A DNA stretch of 7,623 bases from JAVVEG01 sp041689205 (GCA_041689205.1 JBDNGQ010000254.1:1-7623); one strand, 5' to 3'; positions 1 through 6,100 are shown, counted from the stretch's first letter. Numbers and translations are program-made. The notes: generated from the sequence alone by a model not told the origin.

Positions 1-222
1 CGATTTCGCTGGCAAGGCGCACTTGCGCCGGCATGCGTCCGCCTGTCAAGCAAGGGCAACGCAGCCAGCGGGATCGGCTGAAGGCCCCTTCGGGCGGGCG
101 TCTGCGCCGCTTCTGCCGCGTTGCCGTGCTTGCCAAGGGCTGCGGCCATTGCCAGCGCACGACGCCTTGCAGCAGCGGGCGCAATCACCCGCAGAGTGGT
201 CATAGAGTTATTCAGAGGCTCC
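1..222 (-). mobile_element. Probable insertion-sequence end (partial, runs off the window)
   Basis: This GC-rich block contrasts sharply with the AT-rich DNA that begins near 255, and no stretch of it resembles a known protein. Its inner edge reads, on the - strand, GGAGCCTCTGAATAACTC directly after a CTAG tetranucleotide. That is reminiscent of IS5-family termini, and that family often inserts at YTAR targets such as CTAG. The - strand is open from an ATG at 203 to the window start, but the predicted peptide is Ala/Arg-rich and looks like chance coding in GC-rich DNA. Nearer the edge, an ATG at 36-34 on the - strand (MPAQVRLASEI, continuing outside) follows a weak AGGCGG and could be a transposase start. 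No transposase domain is visible, so the family assignment is inference only. Confidence 0.35.
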
Positions 223-224
223 CT
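192..224 (-). repeat. Left copy of a 33-bp inverted repeat
   Basis: Positions 192-224 match the reverse complement of 2718-2750 at 31 of 33 bases; the two mismatches are adjacent, at 199 and 200. On the - strand the repeat begins AGGGAGCCTCTGAATAACTC and continues into the GC-rich block. Its first two bases belong to the TAG stop (225-223) of the small gene at 223-315. Similarity to the right copy ends abruptly on both sides, as expected for the terminal repeat of a mobile element or a short dispersed repeat. Confidence 0.8.
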
Positions 225-315
225 AGAGCAGACCACTTTGCACAACGCCGCTAATCAAAACGCCTAATGCAAAAAGCACGATAACTACTGTGAGCATATC
301 GGGTGTACGCTTCAT
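223..315 (-). CDS. Small single-span membrane protein, 30 aa, unknown function
   Basis: A 30-codon reading frame runs from ATG at 315-313 to TAG at 225-223. The peptide starts MKRTPDML, a short positively charged N-terminus, and continues with about 18 hydrophobic residues (LTVVIVLFALGVLISGVV, residues 8-25) before a short SGLL tail. It should therefore be a one-pass inner-membrane peptide with its N-terminus inside. The start is supported by GGTGA at 326-322, six bases upstream, at the same spacing as the imuB site. It is divergent from imuA, with about 215 bp between it and the LexA box, and its stop abuts the left copy of the inverted repeat. I do not recognise a named family. Coding status rests on the RBS, the coherent membrane segment and the position, so it is likely but not certain. 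It is shorter than common ORF-calling cutoffs. Confidence 0.6.
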   Translation of the reverse strand: MKRTPDMLTVVIVLFALGVLISGVVQSGLL

Positions 316-396
316 TATTCTTCACCATTCCAGTTAATTATGCTTATTATCTAAGAAATGTAGCTAGCTAGTTACCCTAACGCATTGAAGAATAAT
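314..396. repeat. 11-bp perfect inverted repeat over the small gene's start
   Basis: ATTATTCTTCA at 314-324 is the exact reverse complement of TGAAGAATAAT at 386-396, with 61 bp between the arms. In the - strand transcript the second arm covers part of the Shine-Dalgarno and the first two bases of the ATG of the 30-aa gene, so pairing could hide the start if transcription begins upstream of 396. The stem is AT-rich and the loop long, so stability is doubtful. Confidence 0.35.
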
Positions 397-514
397 ACAA
401 TAAATTCTTTGTGACAATTATTAAAACTTAGATCCTACTGATTTTATTGATAATTTTTATGGAGCACTTTCCCCAGATCATCTCCAGAGCAAAGAATCAT
501 TTACAATAAGCTTC
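316..514. other. AT-rich divergent intergenic spacer
   Basis: About 200 bp between the small - strand gene and the imuA promoter. It is strongly AT-rich and has stops in all frames. It contains a near-palindrome around TAGCTAGCTA (361-370) and the distal arm of the inverted repeat described separately. A promoter for the small gene is expected here; several TATAAT-like hexamers on the - strand (for example around 340-355) are possible -10 elements, but no convincing -35 partner was found. No RNA gene or conserved protein was seen. Confidence 0.5.
322..326 (-). promoter_or_regulatory. Ribosome binding site of the 30-aa gene
   Basis: GGTGA on the - strand, six bases before the ATG at 315-313, matches the 16S anti-Shine-Dalgarno core. 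It is the main argument that this short frame is translated. It overlaps one arm of an 11-bp inverted repeat (314-324 with 386-396). Confidence 0.5.
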
Positions 515-542
515 TTGCGGCCTGATAAAATACTGTTAATAT
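515..542 (+). promoter_or_regulatory. Predicted imuA promoter
   Basis: TTGCGG at 515-520 and TAATAT at 537-542, separated by 16 bp, form a plausible sigma-70 promoter. The -10 hexamer lies inside the LexA box, so repressor binding would block RNA polymerase. Transcription would begin near 549-550, only about three bases before the imuA ATG. A second -10-like hexamer, TATTAT at 549-554, would put the start inside the gene and is less likely because no in-frame ATG, GTG or TTG follows soon enough. Confidence 0.45.
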
Positions 543-550
543 ATACAGTA
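531..550 (+). promoter_or_regulatory. LexA box (SOS operator) of imuAB
   Basis: TACTGTTAATATATACAGTA has perfect CTGT and ACAG half-sites (533-536, 545-548) with an AT-only 8-bp spacer, and differs from the E. coli consensus 20-mer TACTGTATATATATACAGTA at two bases. It ends two bases before the imuA ATG. LexA bound here would cover the predicted -10 region and the transcription start, giving DNA-damage-dependent expression of imuA-imuB. Confidence 0.93.
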
Positions 551-552
551 TT

Positions 553-1245
553 ATGCGAGAAGATAAATTATTTAGTGATAAGAATCATGATCTTAGCTTT
601 AAAGAACAAAGCCTGGAAGCTCTGCTGCAGAAAAATCCTGCGCTCTGGAAAGGAGCGAAACAAACGATCAATGCAGGGCCTGATGGGATCCGCAGTGGCT
701 ACCCCACTTTGGATGCTATTCTTCCGTGGAAAGGCTGGCCCGGGCAGGGTCTTGTTGAAATTATCAGTGCGCGGGATATTGGTGAACTGCATTTACTGAT
801 GCCGGTGCTCCGTTCGCTCAGCCAGCAGCAACTGCCCAGCGTCTGGATTGCGCCTCCCCATATACCCTATGCGCCAGCATTACTGCAGGCTGGCATTGCA
901 CTGGAACATGTCTTTATCGTGCAGTCCGACATCTCCTGGCGGCAAACTCTGTGGAGCCTTGAGAAAGCCCTGCAAACTGCTGGTTGCCCTCTGGTACTGG
1001 CATGGCTGGGACAGCTTAATATTCCTGTGCTACGACGACTGCAGCTTGCCGCTCAGAGCGGGCAGACTCTAGGGGTTCTGTTTCATCAGCGCCATATCAG
1101 CAACTCGCCATCGGCATTACAACTGGCTGTTCAGCCCGGCAAACTGCCGGGATCGCATGGTAGCCTGGAAGTACGGGTTCTCAGAGCGCGCGGCAGTCAT
1201 TGTCAGCTTTCAACAGTCATCTCGATGGCAGGTGATCAATCATGA
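553..1245 (+). CDS. imuA: ImuA, SulA/RecA-like mutasome component
   Basis: A 230-residue protein of the ImuA family (also annotated as SulA-like or RecA-like translesion synthesis protein), which works with ImuB and DnaE2 in SOS-induced error-prone lesion bypass in the cytoplasm. Recognisable segments are LLQKNPALWKG (24-34), a 'SGYPTLDAILPWKGWPGQGLVEI' type region (48-70), SARDIGELHLLMPVL (72-86) where RecA would have its P-loop, WIAPPHIPYAPALLQAGI (98-115) and RRLQLAAQSGQTLGVLFH (161-178). No intact Walker A GxxxxGKT is present, which is common in this family. ATG 553 is the only usable start: an in-frame stop lies at 526-528 and the next TTG is near codon 52. It has no Shine-Dalgarno and sits two bases after the LexA box, which suggests a leaderless mRNA. 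The last bases overlap imuB (ATGA). Confidence 0.9.
   Translation: MREDKLFSDKNHDLSFKEQSLEALLQKNPALWKGAKQTINAGPDGIRSGYPTLDAILPWKGWPGQGLVEIISARDIGELHLLMPVLRSLSQQQLPSVWIAPPHIPYAPALLQAGIALEHVFIVQSDISWRQTLWSLEKALQTAGCPLVLAWLGQLNIPVLRRLQLAAQSGQTLGVLFHQRHISNSPSALQLAVQPGKLPGSHGSLEVRVLRARGSHCQLSTVISMAGDQS
1230..1235 (+). promoter_or_regulatory. Ribosome binding site of imuB
   Basis: AGGTGA inside the imuA 3' end, six bases before the imuB ATG at 1242. It fixes the imuB start at the ATGA overlap, even though the recognisable polymerase-like fold begins about 40 codons later, and it supports translational coupling with imuA. Confidence 0.65.
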
Positions 1246-2711
1246 CTGCCTGGCTGAACCCTGCACACAAATCCATTAATAATCACTCTGACACCCACCC
1301 TGGCTCTCATTCAGGCAATCATCCGCAATTACCTGCTCCTTATCCGCGTAAGCCGGTTTCCTTATGGTATGCCGTTTATTTTCCCCAGCTTACTGAGTCC
1401 GGTAAACTGCTTGAGAATACAATGCGCCTGCAGCAGCTGGCGGAGTTAATTGCTGAGCTGAGCGCCAGAATCAGTCTTGCCCCCCCTGATGGTATTGTCT
1501 TTGAAGTGCGCAGCAGCCTGCGTTATTTTGGTGGCATCCGTAATATCCGCTCCCGATTGCAGTTGCTGCTGGAACAACAGCTGCAAAGCTGGGGACTGGA
1601 TCCCCATTTCTTTCAGTCCGCCGCTCCTACTGCCACCAGCAGCTTGTTGCTGGCCAGAAGCGGAGCCAACCTTCTGGTTTATCAGCCTGCCAGTCTGCGC
1701 TCTGCACTTGGGCGACTGCCACTGGACTTACTGCCAATATCCGCAAAAGAAAAAAGACAACTGCGCCAGACTGGTCTGTTATATCTGCGGGATGTCTGGC
1801 GTCTGCCTGGCGCCAGTTTACGACAGCGCTTTGGTGAACAACTAGTTGATTATCTGGACAGATGCCTTGGCAAAAAAGTTGAGCCTCTCCGTGTCCATGA
1901 ACCACTTCCGATTTTCAGTATTCGCCATGAACTTGAATATCCGGTTGAATATGCTGACCGGCTGTTGCCGCTTGTTCAGGAGTTACTGACCCGGTTTGGC
2001 GATTATCTGCGTGAGCGTGAACTTTGCACTACCCATTTTTTATTGCACCTTGAACATGAAGCGCAGGCCTCCAGCCTGATTGAAATGAATATGCGCCGAC
2101 CAGAGCGCTGCGAGTCACATCTGCTGATGTTATTGGAGAATCGAATCAATTCATTGATGTTGGATGCCCCAGTTACCGCAGTGACTCTGGAAGCAAAATA
2201 TTTCGAAGCATTCATAGCACACAGTGAAAATCTGCTTGCCGGCCAGGGTGACAGTCCCATCAATGCGACACGCAGTTCATTATTGGATCTGCTTGAACTG
2301 TTGCAGGCCCGGCTTGGCAACTCCGCCGTTCAAGTACTGCAGGTTTTTGCGGAGTATTGTCCAGAGCATGCCTCAGCACAAATAATACATGGGGATAATC
2401 TGCACAAAAAATTTCACAAGGATGCTGACCACTTGCTGGAAGTGATTGGCAGCCTGCGACCACGACCCTGTTGGCTGCTTGATGAACCAGAGTCCTTATT
2501 GGAAAAAAGCGGACAGATTTATCTGCAGACTTCCCATACCAGCACCATGCTCAACATTATCAGCGAAGCTGAACAAATTGAGACACGCTGGTGGGCAGGC
2601 TCCGATGTGCGCAGAGACTATTATGTGGCCACAGATAATAATGGCCGAACCTTCTGGGTTTTCTATTCACTCAGCCACACCAGAGGATGGTACCTGCATG
2701 GTATTTTCTAG
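1242..2711 (+). CDS. imuB: ImuB, catalytically inactive Y-family polymerase-like adaptor
   Basis: A 489-residue ImuB homologue. In characterised systems ImuB is a Y-family polymerase relative without catalytic activity that tethers ImuA and DnaE2 to the beta clamp at lesions. The core begins at LWYAVYFPQL (41-50), where active Y-family enzymes carry their first metal-binding aspartate; no acidic residue is there. The palm segment PPDGIVFEVRSSLRYFGG (81-98) is typical of ImuB, followed by the LGRLPLDLLPI (156-166) and YLRDVWRLPG (181-190) thumb region and a little-finger-like part. The C-terminus has the family signature: PRPCWLLDEPESL (407-419), ETRWWAGSDVRRDYYV (447-462) and GWYLHGIF (482-489). 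Residues 1-40 form an extra His/Asn/Ser/Pro-rich tail. I see no clear QxxLxF or QLxLF clamp motif; QGDSPI (335-340) lies where one might be expected. The TAG stop is in a CTAG, seven bases before the right copy of the inverted repeat. Confidence 0.93.
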   Translation: MTAWLNPAHKSINNHSDTHPGSHSGNHPQLPAPYPRKPVSLWYAVYFPQLTESGKLLENTMRLQQLAELIAELSARISLAPPDGIVFEVRSSLRYFGGIRNIRSRLQLLLEQQLQSWGLDPHFFQSAAPTATSSLLLARSGANLLVYQPASLRSALGRLPLDLLPISAKEKRQLRQTGLLYLRDVWRLPGASLRQRFGEQLVDYLDRCLGKKVEPLRVHEPLPIFSIRHELEYPVEYADRLLPLVQELLTRFGDYLRERELCTTHFLLHLEHEAQASSLIEMNMRRPERCESHLLMLLENRINSLMLDAPVTAVTLEAKYFEAFIAHSENLLAGQGDSPINATRSSLLDLLELLQARLGNSAVQVLQVFAEYCPEHASAQIIHGDNLHKKFHKDADHLLEVIGSLRPRPCWLLDEPESLLEKSGQIYLQTSHTSTMLNIISEAEQIETRWWAGSDVRRDYYVATDNNGRTFWVFYSLSHTRGWYLHGIF

Positions 2712-2717
2712 AGAGCC

Positions 2718-2750
2718 AGGGAGCCTCTGAATAACTCTATGGTCACTCTG
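2718..2750 (+). repeat. Right copy of the 33-bp inverted repeat
   Basis: Begins AGGGAGCCTCTGAATAACTC on the + strand and matches 192-224 in inverted orientation (31/33). It starts six bases after the imuB stop and ends four bases before the dnaE2 stop, filling most of the 43-bp convergent gap. A weak GCCAG/CTGGC stem can form across it (2714-2752), but no T-run follows on either strand, so it is not a convincing terminator. It may be the remnant of a mobile-element end. Confidence 0.8.
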
Positions 2751-2754
2751 GCCT

Positions 2755-5700
2755 TCAGCAGAAGTCGCGTGATTTTAATTCCATTGCCTGCAGCCATTCA
2801 CTCAAATCAACAAGGTCTCTGGCAATGACATGGATAACTCCTTCCTCACTGTGTTGCAGAGTTCCTGATACTCCAAGCAGACTGCCATGATTGACCGCAA
2901 GCCGATATTTCTCGGCCAATGACGGCCACACCACGACATTAATAAATCCGCTTTCATCTTCCAGCGTTAAAAAAGTGACACCTTTAGCTGTTTGAGGTCT
3001 TTGTCTGCAGGTCACAATACCAGCCACCTTTACCCGGTTGCTGCGCCTGATTGCAGGCAACGTCTGCGCGCTGGCAACATGGTATCTGCTCAGATGCTGC
3101 CTTAATAAGGCCAGAGGATGTCGGCGCAAAGTAAGGCCGGTGCTCAGATAATCCGCAATAATATTTTGCGCTTCATCCGGTTTAGGTAACAGTAGATCCA
3201 GGGTCGTGCCAATATCAACAGTAGCAGGGACACCACTGCTGCTGATCACAGGCAAAGGCGGCTCCCAGGCGCCAACCTGCCAGAACGCCCTGTAGCGATC
3301 ACCACCCAACTGTTGCAGAGCGTCTGCGGCTGCAAGAGACTCGCTGTCTTTCCTGTTGATGCGCGTGCGGCTAAGTAAATTATCGATGCTGCTAAAAAGT
3401 CCTGTATTTCTCGCTGCCGAAATCGACTCAGCCGCGCTTCGCGATAAGCCTTTCACCAGACGCAGACCGAGTCTTAAGGCTGGCTCATTACCTGTAAATT
3501 CCAGTGAGCAATCAACATCGCTACGATTCACATCCACCGGCAGAACAGCGACGCCGTGACGCTGGAGATCCTGAATGAGTTGTGCCGGCGCATAAAAACC
3601 CATCGGCTGACTGTTCAATAAAGCACAGGTAAACGCTGCAGGATAATGACATTTAAGCCAGGAAGAAACATAGGCCAGCAATGCAAAACTGGCTGAGTGC
3701 GATTCAGGAAAACCATAGTCGCTGAAACCCTTTATCTGATTATAAATCCGCAAAGCAAAGCATTCGTCGTAGCCTCGCGCAAGCATGCCCGCCAGTAATT
3801 TTTCCTTGAAAGGCTCGAGTCCGCCTTTACGTTTCCATGCTGCCATTGCACGCCGTAACTGATCCGCTTCACCACCGGTAAATCCAGCGGCTACAACCGC
3901 AATCTGCATCACCTGTTCCTGGAAAATGGGAATGCCCAAAGTTCGCTCAAGCACTGCTCTTACCCCTTCACTGGGATAAGTAACCGGCTCTTTACCACTG
4001 CGTCTGGCAAGGTAAGGATGCACCATATCTCCCTGAATAGGGCCTGGTCGCACAATAGCAATCTGAATAACCAGATCGTAGTAACAGCGCGGCTTCAACC
4101 GCGGCAATATAGTCATCTGGGCGCGCGATTCAATTTGAAACACACCGACAGTATCCGCCGCACTCAGCATCTCATATACGCGCGGATCTTCAGCAGGAAT
4201 TTCATGCAGATTAAGCTTCTTTCCAGTACTTGAGCTCACCAGCTGCAAAGCTTTTCGTATCGCGGTCAACATGCCCAGCGCCAGCACATCTACCTTCAGC
4301 AGACCCAGCGCTTCCAGATCATCCTTCTCCCATTGAATAACCGTACGCTCTGGCATCGCGGCATTCTCGACCGGAACCAGCTCAGAAAGCGGCCCCTGAC
4401 TGATGATAAAACCACCGACATGCTGAGAGAGATGGCGAGGGAATCCTATCAGCCCTGCAACCAGATATATCAGTCGTTCAACTATTTCAGGGGCGAGATT
4501 GATATCGTTTTCCTGCAATTGCTGCGAGATATTTTCACTGGAAAAACTGATCAACTTCAACATTTTTTCAATCATCCCCAGAGTCAAACCCAGAGCTTTT
4601 CCAACATCCCGGACGGCACTGCGCTGTCGATAACAGATTACAGTTGCGGCCAATGCAGCACGATGTCTGCCATATTTCTGGTAGATGTATTGAATCACTT
4701 CTTCACGCCGCTCGTGCTCGAAATCCACATCTATATCCGGCGGTTCGTTCCGCTCTTTGGAAAGAAAACGTTCAAACAACAATTGCATCCTGGCCGGATC
4801 TACAGCAGTAATCCCCAGACAATAGCAGACCGCTGAATTGGCCGCCGATCCACGCCCCTGACAAAGTATGTCACGGCTGCGGGCAAATTTTACGATGTCA
4901 TGCACGGTCAGAAAGAACTGCTCATATTGCAGTTCTGCAATCATCTGCAGTTCCTTCTCCAGCAGAATCAATACTTTTTCTGGAACACCCTGTGGCCAGC
5001 GTTCATGCATGCCCTGTTCGGTGAGATGGCGCAGCCAGGCGGCGGCCGTATAATCATCAGGCACCAGCTCATGTGGGTATTCATAACGCAGCTCATTCAG
5101 TGAGAAATTACAAAGTTCGGCAATACGGAGGGTTTCCTGCAGCAAAGCCCGGGGGTAGAGATTTTTTAGCTGCTCCCGTTTACGTAAATGCTGCTGCCCA
5201 TTTGCGGGAATGGCGAAACCCAGCTCAGCCAGCGGTCTGCCCAATTGGATTGCCCTGAGTGTATCGCGCAGCAGGCGTCGTTCCCCTCGATGCATCATCA
5301 CGCCGCCACTGGCACACAAGGGCAACTGAAACTTATCTCCAAGCTGCTGCAGGTGTGTTAATTGCTGCTGATCTTTACCCTGGCGCAGCAGTTCCACCGC
5401 AATCCAAAGCCGTTGCGGAAACAATGAACGCAGAAAGCATATCTCCTGCTCCTGTCTCGCTGTCGTCGATGGCGGCACCCAGAGCGCGAGGCATTGACTA
5501 CAATCATTCTCCTGCAGCATTGCCCGGTTCAGATGATAGTTCCCTTTTGCCGCCTGACGTCGAGCCTGGGTAATCAGATGGGCCAGCTGAGCATAGCCAC
5601 GGCGGCTGGTAGCCAGCAGCACAAAATGCAAACCATCAGCACAGATGAACTCGCTGCCGATTATCAGTTTCAAGGGCTGATCTCTACCAACGCCTGCAGC

Positions 5701-5886
5701 AGCTGCCAGGTCGCGCGCCGCGATGTGAGCACGTACTACTCCCGCTAATGAACATTCATCAGTAATAGCCAAGGCTGTATAGCCCAGCTCGGCTGCACGT
5801 TTCACCAGTTCCTCGGGAAAGGAGGCGCCACGTAGGAAGCTGAAATTGCTGAGACAATGCAGCTCAGCATAAGCAGGAACATTCAT
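2755..5886 (-). CDS. dnaE2: DnaE2, error-prone DNA polymerase III alpha subunit
   Basis: A C-family DNA polymerase of 1043 residues, the usual DnaE2 length. It performs SOS-induced translesion synthesis with ImuA and ImuB. Domains in order: N-terminal PHP domain (AELHCLSNFSFLRGAS at 7-22, and ITDECSLAG near 41-49, the DnaE2 form of the PHP motif); palm with the catalytic aspartates in PDIDVDFEH (383-391) and the third aspartate in LLKVDVLALGML (529-540); fingers including RPGPIQGDMVHPYL (613-626) and GFPESHSASFALLAYVSSWLK (725-745); helix-hairpin-helix region near 805-865; C-terminal OB fold with VKVAGIVTCRQRPQTAKGV and FLTLEDESGFINVVVW (952-987); family-like end SRDF. All three catalytic aspartates are present, so it should be active. 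I prefer ATG 5886 (MNVPAYAELHC), which fits the usual family start; an in-frame ATG at 5898 adds MWLK, lies five bases from the LexA box and has no Shine-Dalgarno. It is convergent with imuB rather than downstream of it. Confidence 0.96.
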   Translation of the reverse strand: MNVPAYAELHCLSNFSFLRGASFPEELVKRAAELGYTALAITDECSLAGVVRAHIAARDLAAAAGVGRDQPLKLIIGSEFICADGLHFVLLATSRRGYAQLAHLITQARRQAAKGNYHLNRAMLQENDCSQCLALWVPPSTTARQEQEICFLRSLFPQRLWIAVELLRQGKDQQQLTHLQQLGDKFQLPLCASGGVMMHRGERRLLRDTLRAIQLGRPLAELGFAIPANGQQHLRKREQLKNLYPRALLQETLRIAELCNFSLNELRYEYPHELVPDDYTAAAWLRHLTEQGMHERWPQGVPEKVLILLEKELQMIAELQYEQFFLTVHDIVKFARSRDILCQGRGSAANSAVCYCLGITAVDPARMQLLFERFLSKERNEPPDIDVDFEHERREEVIQYIYQKYGRHRAALAATVICYRQRSAVRDVGKALGLTLGMIEKMLKLISFSSENISQQLQENDINLAPEIVERLIYLVAGLIGFPRHLSQHVGGFIISQGPLSELVPVENAAMPERTVIQWEKDDLEALGLLKVDVLALGMLTAIRKALQLVSSSTGKKLNLHEIPAEDPRVYEMLSAADTVGVFQIESRAQMTILPRLKPRCYYDLVIQIAIVRPGPIQGDMVHPYLARRSGKEPVTYPSEGVRAVLERTLGIPIFQEQVMQIAVVAAGFTGGEADQLRRAMAAWKRKGGLEPFKEKLLAGMLARGYDECFALRIYNQIKGFSDYGFPESHSASFALLAYVSSWLKCHYPAAFTCALLNSQPMGFYAPAQLIQDLQRHGVAVLPVDVNRSDVDCSLEFTGNEPALRLGLRLVKGLSRSAAESISAARNTGLFSSIDNLLSRTRINRKDSESLAAADALQQLGGDRYRAFWQVGAWEPPLPVISSSGVPATVDIGTTLDLLLPKPDEAQNIIADYLSTGLTLRRHPLALLRQHLSRYHVASAQTLPAIRRSNRVKVAGIVTCRQRPQTAKGVTFLTLEDESGFINVVVWPSLAEKYRLAVNHGSLLGVSGTLQHSEEGVIHVIARDLVDLSEWLQAMELKSRDFC

Positions 5887-5903
5887 TTTCAACCACATCT
5901 AAA

Positions 5904-5923
5904 TACTGTATATATAAACAGTA
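5904..5923 (-). promoter_or_regulatory. LexA box (SOS operator) of dnaE2
   Basis: On the - strand TACTGTTTATATATACAGTA; perfect CTGT/ACAG half-sites with an AT-only spacer, and one base different from the E. coli consensus. In gene orientation it differs from the imuA box at a single base. It ends five bases before the upstream ATG (5898) and 17 bases before the preferred ATG (5886). It makes dnaE2 an independent SOS gene. Confidence 0.94.
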
Positions 5924-5946
5924 GTATTGCCGTGCTGAAAAGTCAA
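5918..5946 (-). promoter_or_regulatory. Predicted dnaE2 promoter
   Basis: TTGACT at 5946-5941 on the - strand is a good -35 hexamer. With a 17-bp spacer the -10 would be TACTGT (5923-5918), the first half of the LexA box; this is a weak -10. Other AT-rich hexamers within or just after the box (for example TATTTA at 5905-5900) could serve instead with non-optimal spacing. The -35 is better supported than the exact -10. Confidence 0.35.
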
Positions 5947-5957
5947 ATTACAAGATG

Positions 5958-5985
5958 AACCGTCTGGATGAGGCCAGATGCGGTT
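5958..5985. other. Hairpin upstream of the dnaE2 promoter
   Basis: AACCGTCTGG (5958-5967) pairs with CCAGA (5974-5978) and CGGTT (5981-5985), leaving a 2-base bulge and a 6-base loop: ten base pairs. It is not followed by a T-run on either strand (AAAAC follows on +). It lies 12 bp upstream of the dnaE2 -35 hexamer, so it might be a protein-binding dyad or an incidental fold. Confidence 0.3.
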
Positions 5986-6061
5986 AAAACAGAGAATGGC
6001 AGAAAATCAGATAACCCGGGGGAGAGTATTGGGACGGGATAGACAATACTGTTTCAGACAC

Positions 6062-6098
6062 AAAAACAGGCCGACGCTTCAAAGAAGCCCCGACCTGT
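6062..6098 (-). terminator. Intrinsic terminator after the exported-protein gene
   Basis: On the - strand the RNA can form a 15-position stem (ACAGGTCGGGGCTTC at 6098-6084 with GAAGCGTCGGCCTGT at 6080-6066) containing two G-U pairs and one mismatch, closed by a 3-base loop, and followed at once by five T residues (6066-6062, overlapping the stem's last base). It starts 33 bases after the stop of the gene at 6132-6941 and should insulate dnaE2 from read-through. Confidence 0.85.
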
Positions 6099-6100
6099 CG

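Noticed and set aside
23..254. Two overlapping + strand frames of 60 and 73 codons in the GC-rich block
   Set aside because: Arg/Ala/Pro-rich composition, no Shine-Dalgarno and no family resemblance; expected by chance in GC-rich DNA.
549..554. TATTAT as the imuA -10 element, as in recA/umuD-like layouts
   Set aside because: It would place the transcription start inside imuA, after the only usable start codon.
515..799. 94-codon + strand frame starting upstream of imuA
   Set aside because: It overlaps imuA in another frame, starts within the imuA promoter and has no family signature.
2712..2754. Bidirectional terminator between imuB and dnaE2
   Set aside because: Only a 5-bp GCCAG/CTGGC stem forms and there is no T-run on either strand; most of the gap is the inverted repeat.
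2739..2828. Short + strand frame beginning with the ATG inside the right inverted repeat
   Set aside because: It has no Shine-Dalgarno and runs antisense over the dnaE2 3' end; the ATG is only part of the repeat.
4333..4836. 167-codon + strand frame opposite dnaE2
   Set aside because: Antisense shadow of the conserved dnaE2 palm region; no recognisable domain.
6047..6062. Possible third LexA box around ATACTGTTTCAGACAC
   Set aside because: Only the CTGT half-site is present; no ACAG at the required 8-bp spacing.
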